DNA from: Clostridium sp. | GTDB taxonomy: Bacteria; Bacillota; Clostridia; Lachnospirales; Lachnospiraceae | Reading direction: 5' to 3' | Assembly: GCA_031275405.1 (NCBI GenBank) | Contig: JAISOV010000034.1 | Coordinates: 1 to 64,000, forward strand | Length of the DNA: 64,000 nucleotides | Notes under the pieces: model-generated | Databases searched by the model: none | Told to the model about the DNA's origin: nothing | What the model saw: only the letters and a program-made list of their open reading frames with translations | Made by a program: the position numbers and the translations under genes | Part shown: positions 27,091-34,309 of the stretch, piece after piece | How the letters are laid out: every line of letters starts with the position of its first letter | How positions within the stretch are numbered: position 1 is the first letter of the stretch

Positions 27091-28078
27091 CAGCCCGCTG
27101 GTGGTCTATACCAAGCTGTCGCCGAATCACAGCGGCAAGCGAAACCACGTTATCGACACGATAACGATTCACTGCGTGGTCGGGCAAGTCACCGCAGAGG
27201 GGCTTGGCGGCTGCTTCGCGCAATCAAGCGCACAGGCAAGCTCAAATTACGGCGTCGATAAGGACGGCAGGGTCGGCATGTACGTAGAGGAATGCAACCG
27301 CTCGTGGTGTACTTCGTCGGGAGCGAACGACCACCGCGCCGTGACGATTGAAGTGGCAAGCGATACCAAAGAGCCATACGCGGTGGGCGCCAAAGCCTAC
27401 GCCGGATTGCTCGACCTCGTAACCGACATTTGCAAGCGCAACGGAATCAAAAAGCTGATATGGTCAACGAATAAGAACAGCCGCGTGAATCACCTGAACG
27501 GCTGCAATATGACCGTACACAGAGACTACGCCAACAAGTCCTGCCCCGGCAATTACCTTTATGGGAAGCACGGCGAAATCGCCGCGGAGGTGAACAAGCG
27601 GCTCGGAGCGGCGGATTCCGCGCCCACAAAGCCCGCCACTCCGTCCGGCGCGTACAAGGCGGGAGACGTCGCGCAGTTTAACGGCGGCGAGGTCTATACA
27701 TCGGCGAATGCGGCGACAGCCGCCGCCACAAAGGGCGCGAGCAAGGTGAAAATCACGAGGGTATACGACGGCAAACACCCTTACCACGCCATCAGCGATG
27801 ACGGAAAAGGCGTGGACGGCTGGGTGGACGCTTCCACGCTTTCCGCTATTGGAGCGGCGGCGCCCGCTGCATTTACGCCCTACACGGTAGTCGTCACAGC
27901 GGACACGCTCAACTACCGCTCCGGCGCGGGAACGAACTATCCCGTCAAGGGAACGGTCAAAAAAGGTGAGGTTTACACCATCGTTGCGGAGGCGAGCGGC
28001 GCGGGAAGCGCAAAGGGCTGGGGCAAGCTGAAATCCGGCGCGGGCTGGATCAGCCTCGACTACTGCCAAAAGAGATAG
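27083..28078 (+). CDS. endolysin: N-acetylmuramoyl-L-alanine amidase
   Basis: A 331-residue lysin. The N-terminal Amidase_2 domain (about 1-170) shows the zinc-binding histidines in ITIHCVVGQ and in MTVHRDY, and the closing SCPGNYLY. Two C-terminal SH3-like wall-binding segments follow (near 195-260 and 270-330, the latter with DTLNYRSGAGTNYPVKG). It cleaves the amide bond between the peptide and muramic acid. The start ATG 27083 follows GGAGAGGGAGAAG; an upstream in-frame start at 27014 lies inside the previous gene. Confidence 0.92.
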   Translation: MSNSPLVVYTKLSPNHSGKRNHVIDTITIHCVVGQVTAEGLGGCFAQSSAQASSNYGVDKDGRVGMYVEECNRSWCTSSGANDHRAVTIEVASDTKEPYAVGAKAYAGLLDLVTDICKRNGIKKLIWSTNKNSRVNHLNGCNMTVHRDYANKSCPGNYLYGKHGEIAAEVNKRLGAADSAPTKPATPSGAYKAGDVAQFNGGEVYTSANAATAAATKGASKVKITRVYDGKHPYHAISDDGKGVDGWVDASTLSAIGAAAPAAFTPYTVVVTADTLNYRSGAGTNYPVKGTVKKGEVYTIVAEASGAGSAKGWGKLKSGAGWISLDYCQKR

Positions 28079-28091
28079 GAGGGACGGCGCG

Positions 28092-28337
28092 ATGAGCAGC
28101 AAGAAGCAGGGACGGTTCGCCAATACCGTCCTTTTGATTATCGCCGTAACGACGCTTCTGTTCGTAATCGCGCAGATGGTATCGTTTTGGCATACGCAGA
28201 TAGAGCAGACGACACTCATTACGTGCTACTTCGCGAGCATTGTGACGGAGTGCGCCGGACTGCTCATCAAACGGATATTAGAGAAGAAACCGATTAAAAA
28301 AGCCGCTGAGGAAGCGGACAAGGAGGAACAAGGATGA
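28092..28337 (+). CDS. holin-like two-helix membrane protein
   Basis: An 81-residue protein with two hydrophobic helices (NTVLLIIAVTTLLFVIAQMV and TTLITCYFASIVTECAGLLI) and a basic then acidic C-terminal tail. It lies between the amidase and the LLH holin. Size, topology and place suggest a holin or antiholin, but the family is not certain. Confidence 0.65.
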   Translation: MSSKKQGRFANTVLLIIAVTTLLFVIAQMVSFWHTQIEQTTLITCYFASIVTECAGLLIKRILEKKPIKKAAEEADKEEQG

Positions 28338-28675
28338 TAGACTTAACCCCGATCGCCAAAGCTCTGCTGGGGCTTGTGGCCGCGCTGATAACGGTATTCA
28401 TTATCCCGTGGCTAAAGCGCAAGGCGAGCGCGGAGCAGCTCGCGCAGATAAAGACGTGGGTAGAAATCGCCGTGACCGCCGCCGAGCAGCTGTACAAAGG
28501 CTCTGGGTGCGGCTCGAAAAAGAAGCGGTACGTCCTCGATTTTTTACAGAGCAAAGGCTTCACGATTGACACGGACAGCCTCGACAAGCTGATTGAGGCG
28601 GCGGTGTTCAACCTGCCGCAGTACCTGACCGCCGCGGGCATAGCCGACGAAACGGAACAGCCCGCCGAACCTTAA
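28334..28675 (+). CDS. phage holin, LLH family
   Basis: A 113-residue protein with one N-terminal helix (ALLGLVAALITVFIIPWL). The soluble part has the family pattern W-V-E-I-A-V-T-A-A-E-Q-L-Y and K-K-R-Y-V-L-D-F-L. It overlaps the previous gene by four bases. LLH holins permeabilise the membrane so that the amidase reaches the wall. It is the last gene before a strong terminator. Confidence 0.85.
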   Translation: MIDLTPIAKALLGLVAALITVFIIPWLKRKASAEQLAQIKTWVEIAVTAAEQLYKGSGCGSKKKRYVLDFLQSKGFTIDTDSLDKLIEAAVFNLPQYLTAAGIADETEQPAEP

Positions 28676-28683
28676 ACCCACAC

Positions 28684-28716
28684 CCCCCGACCCACGCGGT
28701 CGGGGGCTTTTTTTAT
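28684..28716 (+). terminator. intrinsic terminator after the lysis genes
   Basis: A nine-base-pair GC stem (28684-28692 with 28698-28706) is followed by CTTTTTTTATT. It ends the late tail-lysis operon. Confidence 0.9.
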
Positions 28717-28798
28717 TTGTCTATTGTGCTTGGACTTGCCGCCAAGCCGCCGCCGAATCTTTGTCGAAAATTTTCTTAAAAAACTTCTCAAAAGGGTA

Positions 28799-28827
28799 TT
28801 GACTTTTTAATCGCACCTTGCTATAAT
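28799..28827 (+). promoter_or_regulatory. sigma-A promoter of the amidoligase operon
   Basis: TTGACT at 28799-28804 and TATAAT at 28822-28827 are 17 bases apart, 51 bases before the amidoligase start. The sequence AAAAGGG just upstream of the -35 box also precedes the promoter at 32587. Confidence 0.85.
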
Positions 28828-28877
28828 AGGGATACCGAAAGCAAACCAGTACAAAACAACCACGGAGGGCGAATAAA

Positions 28878-29837
28878 ATGTTGAAACAGCAAAACTACGG
28901 CGTCGAGATTGAGATGCCGGGAATCACACGCGAGGCGGCGGCAAAGGCTCTGGCGGCGCACTTCGGAACGGAGGCGCGTTACGCGGGCGGTTTCTACGGA
29001 GCGTGGGAAGTAACCGACCCGGAGGGCAAGACGTGGAAGCTGATGAGCGACGCGAGCATATACGCCGAGCGCAAAATCGGCAAGAAGCAGTACACTCCGG
29101 CGCACGACAAAAGCTACAGCGTCGAGCTTGTAAGCCCGATACTCACCTACCCGGAACTTCCGAAACTGCAAGAAGTAGTGCGGCAGGTGCGCCACGCCGG
29201 GGCAAAGGTAAACACAAGCTGCGGGATTCACGTACACGTTGACGCGGCGAACCACAACGCAAAGACCCTGCGTAACCTGCTCGGGATTATGTACGGCAAA
29301 GAGGACTTGCTTTTCAAAGCCCTGCAAGTAGACGGACGCCGAGTGAACTACTGCAAAAAGACCCGCGAGGACATACTGACGGCGGCGCGGAAAGACAAGA
29401 ACCTCGACATGAATCGCCTCGGCGCGATATGGTACGGCACGAAAAACTGGCAGCCTTGCTCCAGCACCCACTACGATAACAGCCGCTACCACGCCCTGAA
29501 CCTCCACGCGACGTTCAGCAAAAAGACGGTTGAATTCCGGCTTTTCAACAGCACACTTCACGCCGGGGAAGTCAAAGCCTACGTACACCTCGCGCTGGCG
29601 GTAAGCGCACAGGCGATACGCCAGAAGTCAACGCAGCTGACCAAGACGGCGAGCGACAACGAGAAATTCACCTTCCGCACTTGGCTCCTGCGGCTCGGCA
29701 TGATAGGAGAGGAATTCGCCAACACACGCGACCACCTGATGAAACACCTCGACGGAGACGCGGCATGGCGGTACACCCCGGAACACTACCCGACACACCC
29801 CGCGAACGTCGCGGCGGAAACGGCAGCCCTCGTTTGA
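28878..29837 (+). CDS. amidoligase-family protein
   Basis: A 319-residue enzyme of the Amidoligase_2 family (glutamine-synthetase-like fold), which joins amino acids or peptides through amide bonds using ATP. Visible motifs are YGVEIEMPG at the N-terminus, SVELVSPILTYPEL near 83-96, CGIHVHVDA near 116-124 and KTVEFRLFNSTLH near 216-228, carrying the Glu, His and Arg residues expected to bind metal and ATP. The C-terminal 55 residues (RLGMIGEEF and LMKHLDGDAAWRY) are not part of the core and recur in 36469-37491. It is the first gene of a six-gene operon. Confidence 0.85.
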   Translation: MLKQQNYGVEIEMPGITREAAAKALAAHFGTEARYAGGFYGAWEVTDPEGKTWKLMSDASIYAERKIGKKQYTPAHDKSYSVELVSPILTYPELPKLQEVVRQVRHAGAKVNTSCGIHVHVDAANHNAKTLRNLLGIMYGKEDLLFKALQVDGRRVNYCKKTREDILTAARKDKNLDMNRLGAIWYGTKNWQPCSSTHYDNSRYHALNLHATFSKKTVEFRLFNSTLHAGEVKAYVHLALAVSAQAIRQKSTQLTKTASDNEKFTFRTWLLRLGMIGEEFANTRDHLMKHLDGDAAWRYTPEHYPTHPANVAAETAALV

Positions 29838-29845
29838 GGGCTGCC
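29822..29845 (+). other. hairpin across the amidoligase stop codon
   Basis: Ten bases at 29822-29831 pair perfectly with 29836-29845 around a GTTT loop. No T-run follows, so it may stabilise or process the transcript more than terminate it. Confidence 0.6.
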
Positions 29846-29880
29846 AACCCCAAAACAAAAACCATAAGGAGGCAAAGAAA

Positions 29881-30135
29881 ATGAGAGTAACCATCGACGG
29901 CAGGACATACCGCGGCGCGACAGCAACCGCGCTGATTGAGGAAATCAAGGAAATGAACTGGGGCGCGACAAAGGTGACCGACGCGGAGGGCTACATCGCC
30001 ATCCAAGAGGACACCTACAAGAAATTTACGGGCAAGAAGCTGAAACTGCCCAAAGGCGACACGGAAGCGCGGGCAATCGCCATGTTCGAGGCAATCGCGG
30101 CGATAGGCGCGTGGCAATTTAACAGGGAGGACTAA
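29881..30135 (+). CDS. small protein of the amidoligase operon
   Basis: An 84-residue protein starting ATG 29881 after AAGGAGG. It begins MRVTIDGRTYRGATATALIEEIKEMNWGA and has an A-E-G-Y-I-A-I-Q-E-D segment. It lies between amidoligase and cyclotransferase genes with gaps of 43 and 3 bases. No family recognised. It could be the conjugated substrate or a partner, which is only an inference from position. Confidence 0.65.
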   Translation: MRVTIDGRTYRGATATALIEEIKEMNWGATKVTDAEGYIAIQEDTYKKFTGKKLKLPKGDTEARAIAMFEAIAAIGAWQFNRED

Positions 30136-30138
30136 GAC

Positions 30139-30648
30139 ATGAAAACAACACCGAAAGCGAACACGAAGCGGTTGTATTTTGCTTACGGAAGCAACTGCAA
30201 CCTGTACCAGATGGCGCGGCGCTGCCCGAGCGCGGCGGTCGTCGGCGCGGTCACGCTGCCGAACTACGCGCTCGGATTCAACGGCAAGCAAAGCGGCTGG
30301 GGCGTGGCAAACATCCGGCGCAAAAGCGGCGCGACGGTTCACGGACTGCTCTGGGAGATAACGCCGGAGTGCGAGCGGAGCCTTGACCGCTACGAGGGCT
30401 ACCCGCACCTGTACGAGAAGCGGAACGTGACGGTCTACGGCGCGGACGGAACGGCATACAAGGCGATGGTCTACGTGATGACCGCCTACTACCGCGAACC
30501 CGCGCTCCCGTCAAAGGGCTACTACGACGGAATCGCGGCGGGTTTCTGGCAGAACGAAATCCCAACGGACACGCTGACCGCCGCGCTGGATGAAACCTAC
30601 GAAAAGGCGGGGCGTTATCAACTGAAAATGGAGGGAATAAGGGCATGA
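30139..30648 (+). CDS. gamma-glutamylcyclotransferase (AIG2-like)
   Basis: A 169-residue protein of the GGCT/AIG2 fold. The substrate-binding loop YFAYGSNCNLYQM is near residues 14-26 and the likely catalytic Glu is in LDRYEGYPHLYEK near 80. The family releases 5-oxoproline from gamma-glutamyl amines or peptides, so it could cleave a product of the amidoligase. Its end overlaps the Fic gene by four bases (ATGA). Confidence 0.88.
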   Translation: MKTTPKANTKRLYFAYGSNCNLYQMARRCPSAAVVGAVTLPNYALGFNGKQSGWGVANIRRKSGATVHGLLWEITPECERSLDRYEGYPHLYEKRNVTVYGADGTAYKAMVYVMTAYYREPALPSKGYYDGIAAGFWQNEIPTDTLTAALDETYEKAGRYQLKMEGIRA

Positions 30649-31400
30649 ACTACGGGAAAATAACGGAGTTACAGGCAAGGCTGAACGCCATGCGCCCGCT
30701 GGACGAAACGGAAAAAGCGAGGCTTCAGCAGGAATTCATCGTCGAGGCGACATACAACTCCAACGCAATCGAGGGGAACACGCTGACCCTGCGCGAGACC
30801 GCGCTGATACTGCAAGCGGGCGTGACCATCGCGGAGAAACCGATTAAAGACCACCTCGAGGCGATAGGCTACCGTGACGCGTTCGAGTTTATCTTGCGGC
30901 AGACCGACCCGGACGAACCGCTGACCGAATGGACAATCAAGCAGATACACAGCCTCGTCCTGATGAACGATTCCGCGCACAAGGGTGTGTACCGCGGCGT
31001 TCCCGTGACCATTATGGGCGCAATGCACACGCCGCCCCAGCCGTATCTGGTACAGCCGCAGATGGAGACGCTGCTCGCGGACTACGGGGCGTTGAAGCGC
31101 GAAAAACACATCATAGACGCGGCGGCGGAGTTTCACCTGCGCTTTGAGGGCGTACACCCGTTCATCGACGGAAACGGGCGCACCGGGCGGCTGATACTGA
31201 ACCTCGAACTGATAAAGGCGGGGCTTTTGCCCGTAAACATCAAGTTTGCCGACAGGCGCAAATACTACGATTGCTTTGACGCGTACCACGGAGGCGGCGA
31301 CCCGGACGCGCTGGCGCGGCTTATCGCGGGCTACGAGACGGAGGAACTGGAAAGGTATATTAAGATTTTGGAGGGCAGGGACAATGGAAAACAAGAGTAG
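30645..31400 (+). CDS. Fic-family protein (AMPylase), auto-inhibited class
   Basis: A 251-residue Fic enzyme with the catalytic loop HPFIDGNGRTGR near residues 169-180. The N-terminal helix carries SNAIEGN near 44-50, which fits the inhibitory S-x-x-x-E-G motif. Fic proteins usually transfer AMP to Ser, Thr or Tyr hydroxyls of proteins. The gene overlaps both neighbours, so expression is coupled to GGCT and the RHH protein. Confidence 0.9.
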   Translation: MNYGKITELQARLNAMRPLDETEKARLQQEFIVEATYNSNAIEGNTLTLRETALILQAGVTIAEKPIKDHLEAIGYRDAFEFILRQTDPDEPLTEWTIKQIHSLVLMNDSAHKGVYRGVPVTIMGAMHTPPQPYLVQPQMETLLADYGALKREKHIIDAAAEFHLRFEGVHPFIDGNGRTGRLILNLELIKAGLLPVNIKFADRRKYYDCFDAYHGGGDPDALARLIAGYETEELERYIKILEGRDNGKQE

Positions 31401-31584
31401 AATGGGCAGACCGAAAAAGAGCGCGGAGCGGCGCACGGGCGTGAACTGCTACATCGCGGGCGGTTTGCTGGACGAAATCGACGGGTATATCGAGGAAAAC
31501 AAAGGCAGGGGATACAGCCGTTCGGATTTTATGAATGAGGCGGCGGCGTTTTACCTGAAACACCTCACGGAGACGGAGGGATGA
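31384..31584 (+). CDS. ribbon-helix-helix-type small protein
   Basis: A 66-residue protein (GRPKKSAERRTGVNCYIAGGLLDEID, then a helix ending YSRSDFMNEAAAFYL) typical of RHH DNA-binding proteins. Its start ATG 31384 lies inside the Fic gene, in another frame, after GGAGGGCAGGGACA. It is the best candidate for an autoregulator of the operon and possibly for the palindrome at 32563. Confidence 0.75.
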   Translation: MENKSRMGRPKKSAERRTGVNCYIAGGLLDEIDGYIEENKGRGYSRSDFMNEAAAFYLKHLTETEG

Positions 31585-31591
31585 AAGGACG

Positions 31592-32551
31592 ATGAGGAAA
31601 AGTCTGGATAAGATACGGGGCGCGCTCCTCGGCGTAGCGGTCGGGGACGCGCTCGGGGCGCCGCTGGAATTCATGAGCGCGGAGGAAATCCGCCAAAAAC
31701 ACGGAACCGTGCGGGAGATGATAGGCGGCGGTTGGCTGAACGTCGCGCCGGGGGAAATCACCGACGATACGCAAATGACGCTCGCCGTCGCGGAGGGGAT
31801 AGCCGAAAGCCCGAGCGACCCGATACCCGCGATAGGGCGGCGGTTCATCGAGTGGTACGACAGTCAGCCAAAGGATATCGGGAACTGCTGCCGCGCCGCG
31901 ATAGCCCACGCGAAGCAAATAAAAGCGCACAATGTAGAGGGCTGGTTTACCGCCGCGAGCCTCACTCATGAGGAAACGCACGGTCAGACGGCGGGAAACG
32001 GCGCACTCATGCGGACGATATATCCCGCGCTTTTCTACCAACGCGTGAACACCCGCGTAAACGAACCGTCCATCGGGCGCGTGGCGCGTTACACGGCAGG
32101 GGCAATCGGCGCCATGACGCATTTACACGCCGACAGCACACTCGCGATTTTAGCCTACACCGAGGCGGTCGCGGAGATAATCGGCGTGGACGAGGACATA
32201 TACAGATTGCCCGGCGTTGGTACGGGCTACGGCAAAGAGCGGATAGAGTGGCGCATGAAGCGTGTTCGGGAATTGACCGACGAGAGCAACCTGCGCCCGG
32301 ACGGGTACGTGCTGAACAGTCTCGTCTGCGCGATAAACGCCATACGCGACACAAGCAGCTTCGAGGACGCGCTGGTCTGCGCCGTCAACCTCGGCGGCGA
32401 CGCGGACACCATAGGCGCGATTACAGGCGGGCTGGCGGGGGCTTTGTACGGCGCGAGGGAAATCCCCCGGCGCTGGACGGACGCGCTCGACGAGGGCATA
32501 AAGCGGCGCATAGAACGGCTGGCAAAGACGGCGCACCGGGTAAAGGCTTGA
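31592..32551 (+). CDS. ADP-ribosylglycohydrolase family protein
   Basis: A 319-residue hydrolase of the DraG/ARH fold. The N-terminal GALLGVAVGDALGAPLEF, the metal ligands in EITDDTQMTLA and the C-terminal NLGGDADTIGAITG are all present, so both metal sites look intact. The family removes ADP-ribose from modified proteins or nucleic acids. It lies seven bases after the RHH gene and closes the operon. Confidence 0.92.
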   Translation: MRKSLDKIRGALLGVAVGDALGAPLEFMSAEEIRQKHGTVREMIGGGWLNVAPGEITDDTQMTLAVAEGIAESPSDPIPAIGRRFIEWYDSQPKDIGNCCRAAIAHAKQIKAHNVEGWFTAASLTHEETHGQTAGNGALMRTIYPALFYQRVNTRVNEPSIGRVARYTAGAIGAMTHLHADSTLAILAYTEAVAEIIGVDEDIYRLPGVGTGYGKERIEWRMKRVRELTDESNLRPDGYVLNSLVCAINAIRDTSSFEDALVCAVNLGGDADTIGAITGGLAGALYGAREIPRRWTDALDEGIKRRIERLAKTAHRVKA

Positions 32552-32562
32552 CCGCGAAAAAA

Positions 32563-32615
32563 TCTGAAAAAGTTTCAGAAAAGGGCTTGACTTTAAGAAC
32601 AGGTGCGATTATAAT
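32563..32615 (+). promoter_or_regulatory. promoter with a palindromic operator
   Basis: TTGACT (32587-32592) and TATAAT (32610-32615) are 17 bases apart. Directly upstream, 32563-32579 is a perfect 17-base palindrome (TCTGAAA AAG TTTCAGA), a good operator candidate. The AAAAGGG before the -35 box repeats that of the 28799 promoter. It drives the gene cut off at the right join. Confidence 0.8.
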
Positions 32616-32657
32616 ATACTCATACGGTTAAGGGAACGGCAGAGGGGAGTTATCGAG

Positions 32658-32704
32658 GTGCCAAATTTGCCGAAACTTATAACCGATTTAGACAACAGCA
32701 AATT
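32658..32704 (+). pseudogene. 5' stub of a gene cut at the right join
   Basis: GTG at 32658 behind GGGGAGTT starts a frame reading MPNLPKLITDLDNSK. About 15 codons in, the sequence switches to the end of the protease gene on the other strand. It is the beginning of the next plus-strand gene after the promoter at 32587. Confidence 0.45.
32690..32696. repeat. 7-base repeat at right join of the two phage blocks
   Basis: AGACAAC, the same as at 10984-10990 in the same orientation. Protease coding sequence on the minus strand becomes unrecognisable just to the right, near 32707. Confidence 0.5.
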
Positions 32705-32706
32705 AT

Positions 32707-33060
32707 TGCCATGGCGATGGTGGCGGGATTATGGATCATCATGTTGGCAACCGGGGACATATACACCTCATCGCCGGACATGGCAACCACGGAAGCGGCG
32801 GAGGCGGCAATACCGTCAATTTTCACGGTGACCTTCCCGGCATATTCCTTGAGCATATTGTAGATCTGCGCGGCGGCAAACACATCCCCGCCGGGCGAAT
32901 TGATCCAGACCGTGATATCACCGCTGCCGGATTCCAGTTCATCCCGGAACAGCTTCGGCGTGATTTCATCGCCCCACCATGTTTCATCTGAGATTGCACC
33001 GTCGAGGAACAGGGTGCGCCCCTCGCTGTCCGTTTGGGAAAAGTTCCAGAATTTCCTCAT
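32707..33060 (-). pseudogene. ClpP-like head maturation protease, C-terminus lost
   Basis: About 118 residues of a capsid protease remain. The frame then runs nine unrelated codons to a stop at 32677. The oxyanion region INSPGGDVFAAA, the catalytic Ser in GIAASAASVVAMSGD and the catalytic His in MMIHNP are present. The Asp and the C-terminal half are gone. In siphophages the capsid gene follows, but here the contractile-tail block begins. It overlaps the portal gene by four bases. Confidence 0.85.
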
Positions 33061-34298
33061 TTCTGATCACCTCCATTTTTACCGTATGCCGCACCGACAT
33101 CGGCAAGTTTTACCATGTTACCGTTAACCATGTAGTTGTTACCGCCCTCCTCATCGGGGATTTCATTGAAGTTCTCAAGCCGCCGCACATCGTTGGGACT
33201 CATAAAACCGTTCTGGATACCGATGGCGTAGCCCTTCATGCGGGTTTCGTAATCGCCCCGGAGCAGACCGTCCAGATTGAATTTGAGGAACACCGCATCT
33301 TTCTCGGAGGGAAGGATAAGGGCTTGGTGCATTGACTGTTCCCAGCGCACCACCCAAGGATCAAGGGTGTATTTTACAAATTCCAAGGATTGCTGCTCTA
33401 TGTTGGAAAAACTGCTTTTTTCCAGATCGCCGATCATGTGGGGAGGGATGCGGAAAATCCGGGCGATTTCATTCAGCTGAAACTTGCGTGTTTCCAAAAA
33501 CTGCGCCTGTTCGGGCGGGATGCTCACCTGATGGAATTTCAGTCCGTCCTCCAACACAGCCACCTTGCCGGAGTTCTTCGCCCCTTTATACAGCGCTTCC
33601 CAAGAGTCCCGGATGCCGCCCGGATTTTTAATCGTACCGGGATGTTCCAAAATACCTCCGGGGTTCGCCCCGTTGGCAAAAAAGCTGGCTCCGTAATCCT
33701 CTGTGGCAATTGCCATGCCCACCGCGTTCCGGGCGAGGGCGATGGGTGAATAACCCACCAGCCCGTCATAACTCAGTCCCGGAATGTGCAAAACATCTTC
33801 TTTGCCAAGCACTACTCCGCCGCTTTTCTCATGCGGGCGGCTCTCGTCCTTGTCGCGCCAGTAGGTATAATAAATCTGTCCGTTTTCGTTCCGGCTGACA
33901 TCCATTTTGCTCGGAAGAAGCGGATACAGCGCCCGAACCCGACCGCTGCCGTCCCGGATAATCTGCGCGTAGGCATTGCCCCACAAGAGCAGATGGCTCA
34001 TGAGCGTTTCCCGGAACACGAAGCTGGTCATTTCTGTGTTCGGCGCATTGTGAAGAATGTTATACAGATGATGCTCCGGGGTGATCCGTGAGCCGTTTTC
34101 CTCATGGCGGTATACATGGAGCGGCAGACAGGCGATTGCCTCCGAAATTACCCGTACACAGGAATAAACCGCCGCCGTTTGCATGGCAGTGGTTTCATTT
34201 ACATATGCGCCGGAGGTTGAACCGCCCCAGAATATACTCCGGCTTGTTGAGAGCCTGTTTTTAGGATTTTCTTTTTTGAACCGTGAAAATATACCCAT
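33057..34298 (-). CDS. phage portal protein
   Basis: A 413-residue HK97-type portal, the dodecameric channel for DNA entry. Typical segments are AVYSCVRVISEAIACLPLHVY near 45-65, G-N-A-Y-A-Q-I near 112, and FQLNEIARIFRIPPHMIGD near 275-293. The ATG at 34298 has GAGGGGG upstream; a GTG at 34313 would overlap the terminase stop. It is flanked by terminase and protease genes, the standard order. Confidence 0.93.
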   Translation of the reverse strand: MGIFSRFKKENPKNRLSTSRSIFWGGSTSGAYVNETTAMQTAAVYSCVRVISEAIACLPLHVYRHEENGSRITPEHHLYNILHNAPNTEMTSFVFRETLMSHLLLWGNAYAQIIRDGSGRVRALYPLLPSKMDVSRNENGQIYYTYWRDKDESRPHEKSGGVVLGKEDVLHIPGLSYDGLVGYSPIALARNAVGMAIATEDYGASFFANGANPGGILEHPGTIKNPGGIRDSWEALYKGAKNSGKVAVLEDGLKFHQVSIPPEQAQFLETRKFQLNEIARIFRIPPHMIGDLEKSSFSNIEQQSLEFVKYTLDPWVVRWEQSMHQALILPSEKDAVFLKFNLDGLLRGDYETRMKGYAIGIQNGFMSPNDVRRLENFNEIPDEEGGNNYMVNGNMVKLADVGAAYGKNGGDQK

Positions 34299-34309
34299 GC
34301 CAAGCCCCC

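Noticed and set aside
10990..32704. Mu-like transposing phage as the nested block
   Set aside because: No DDE transposase or MuB, and the left end lies inside a tube gene, not at an intact phage end.
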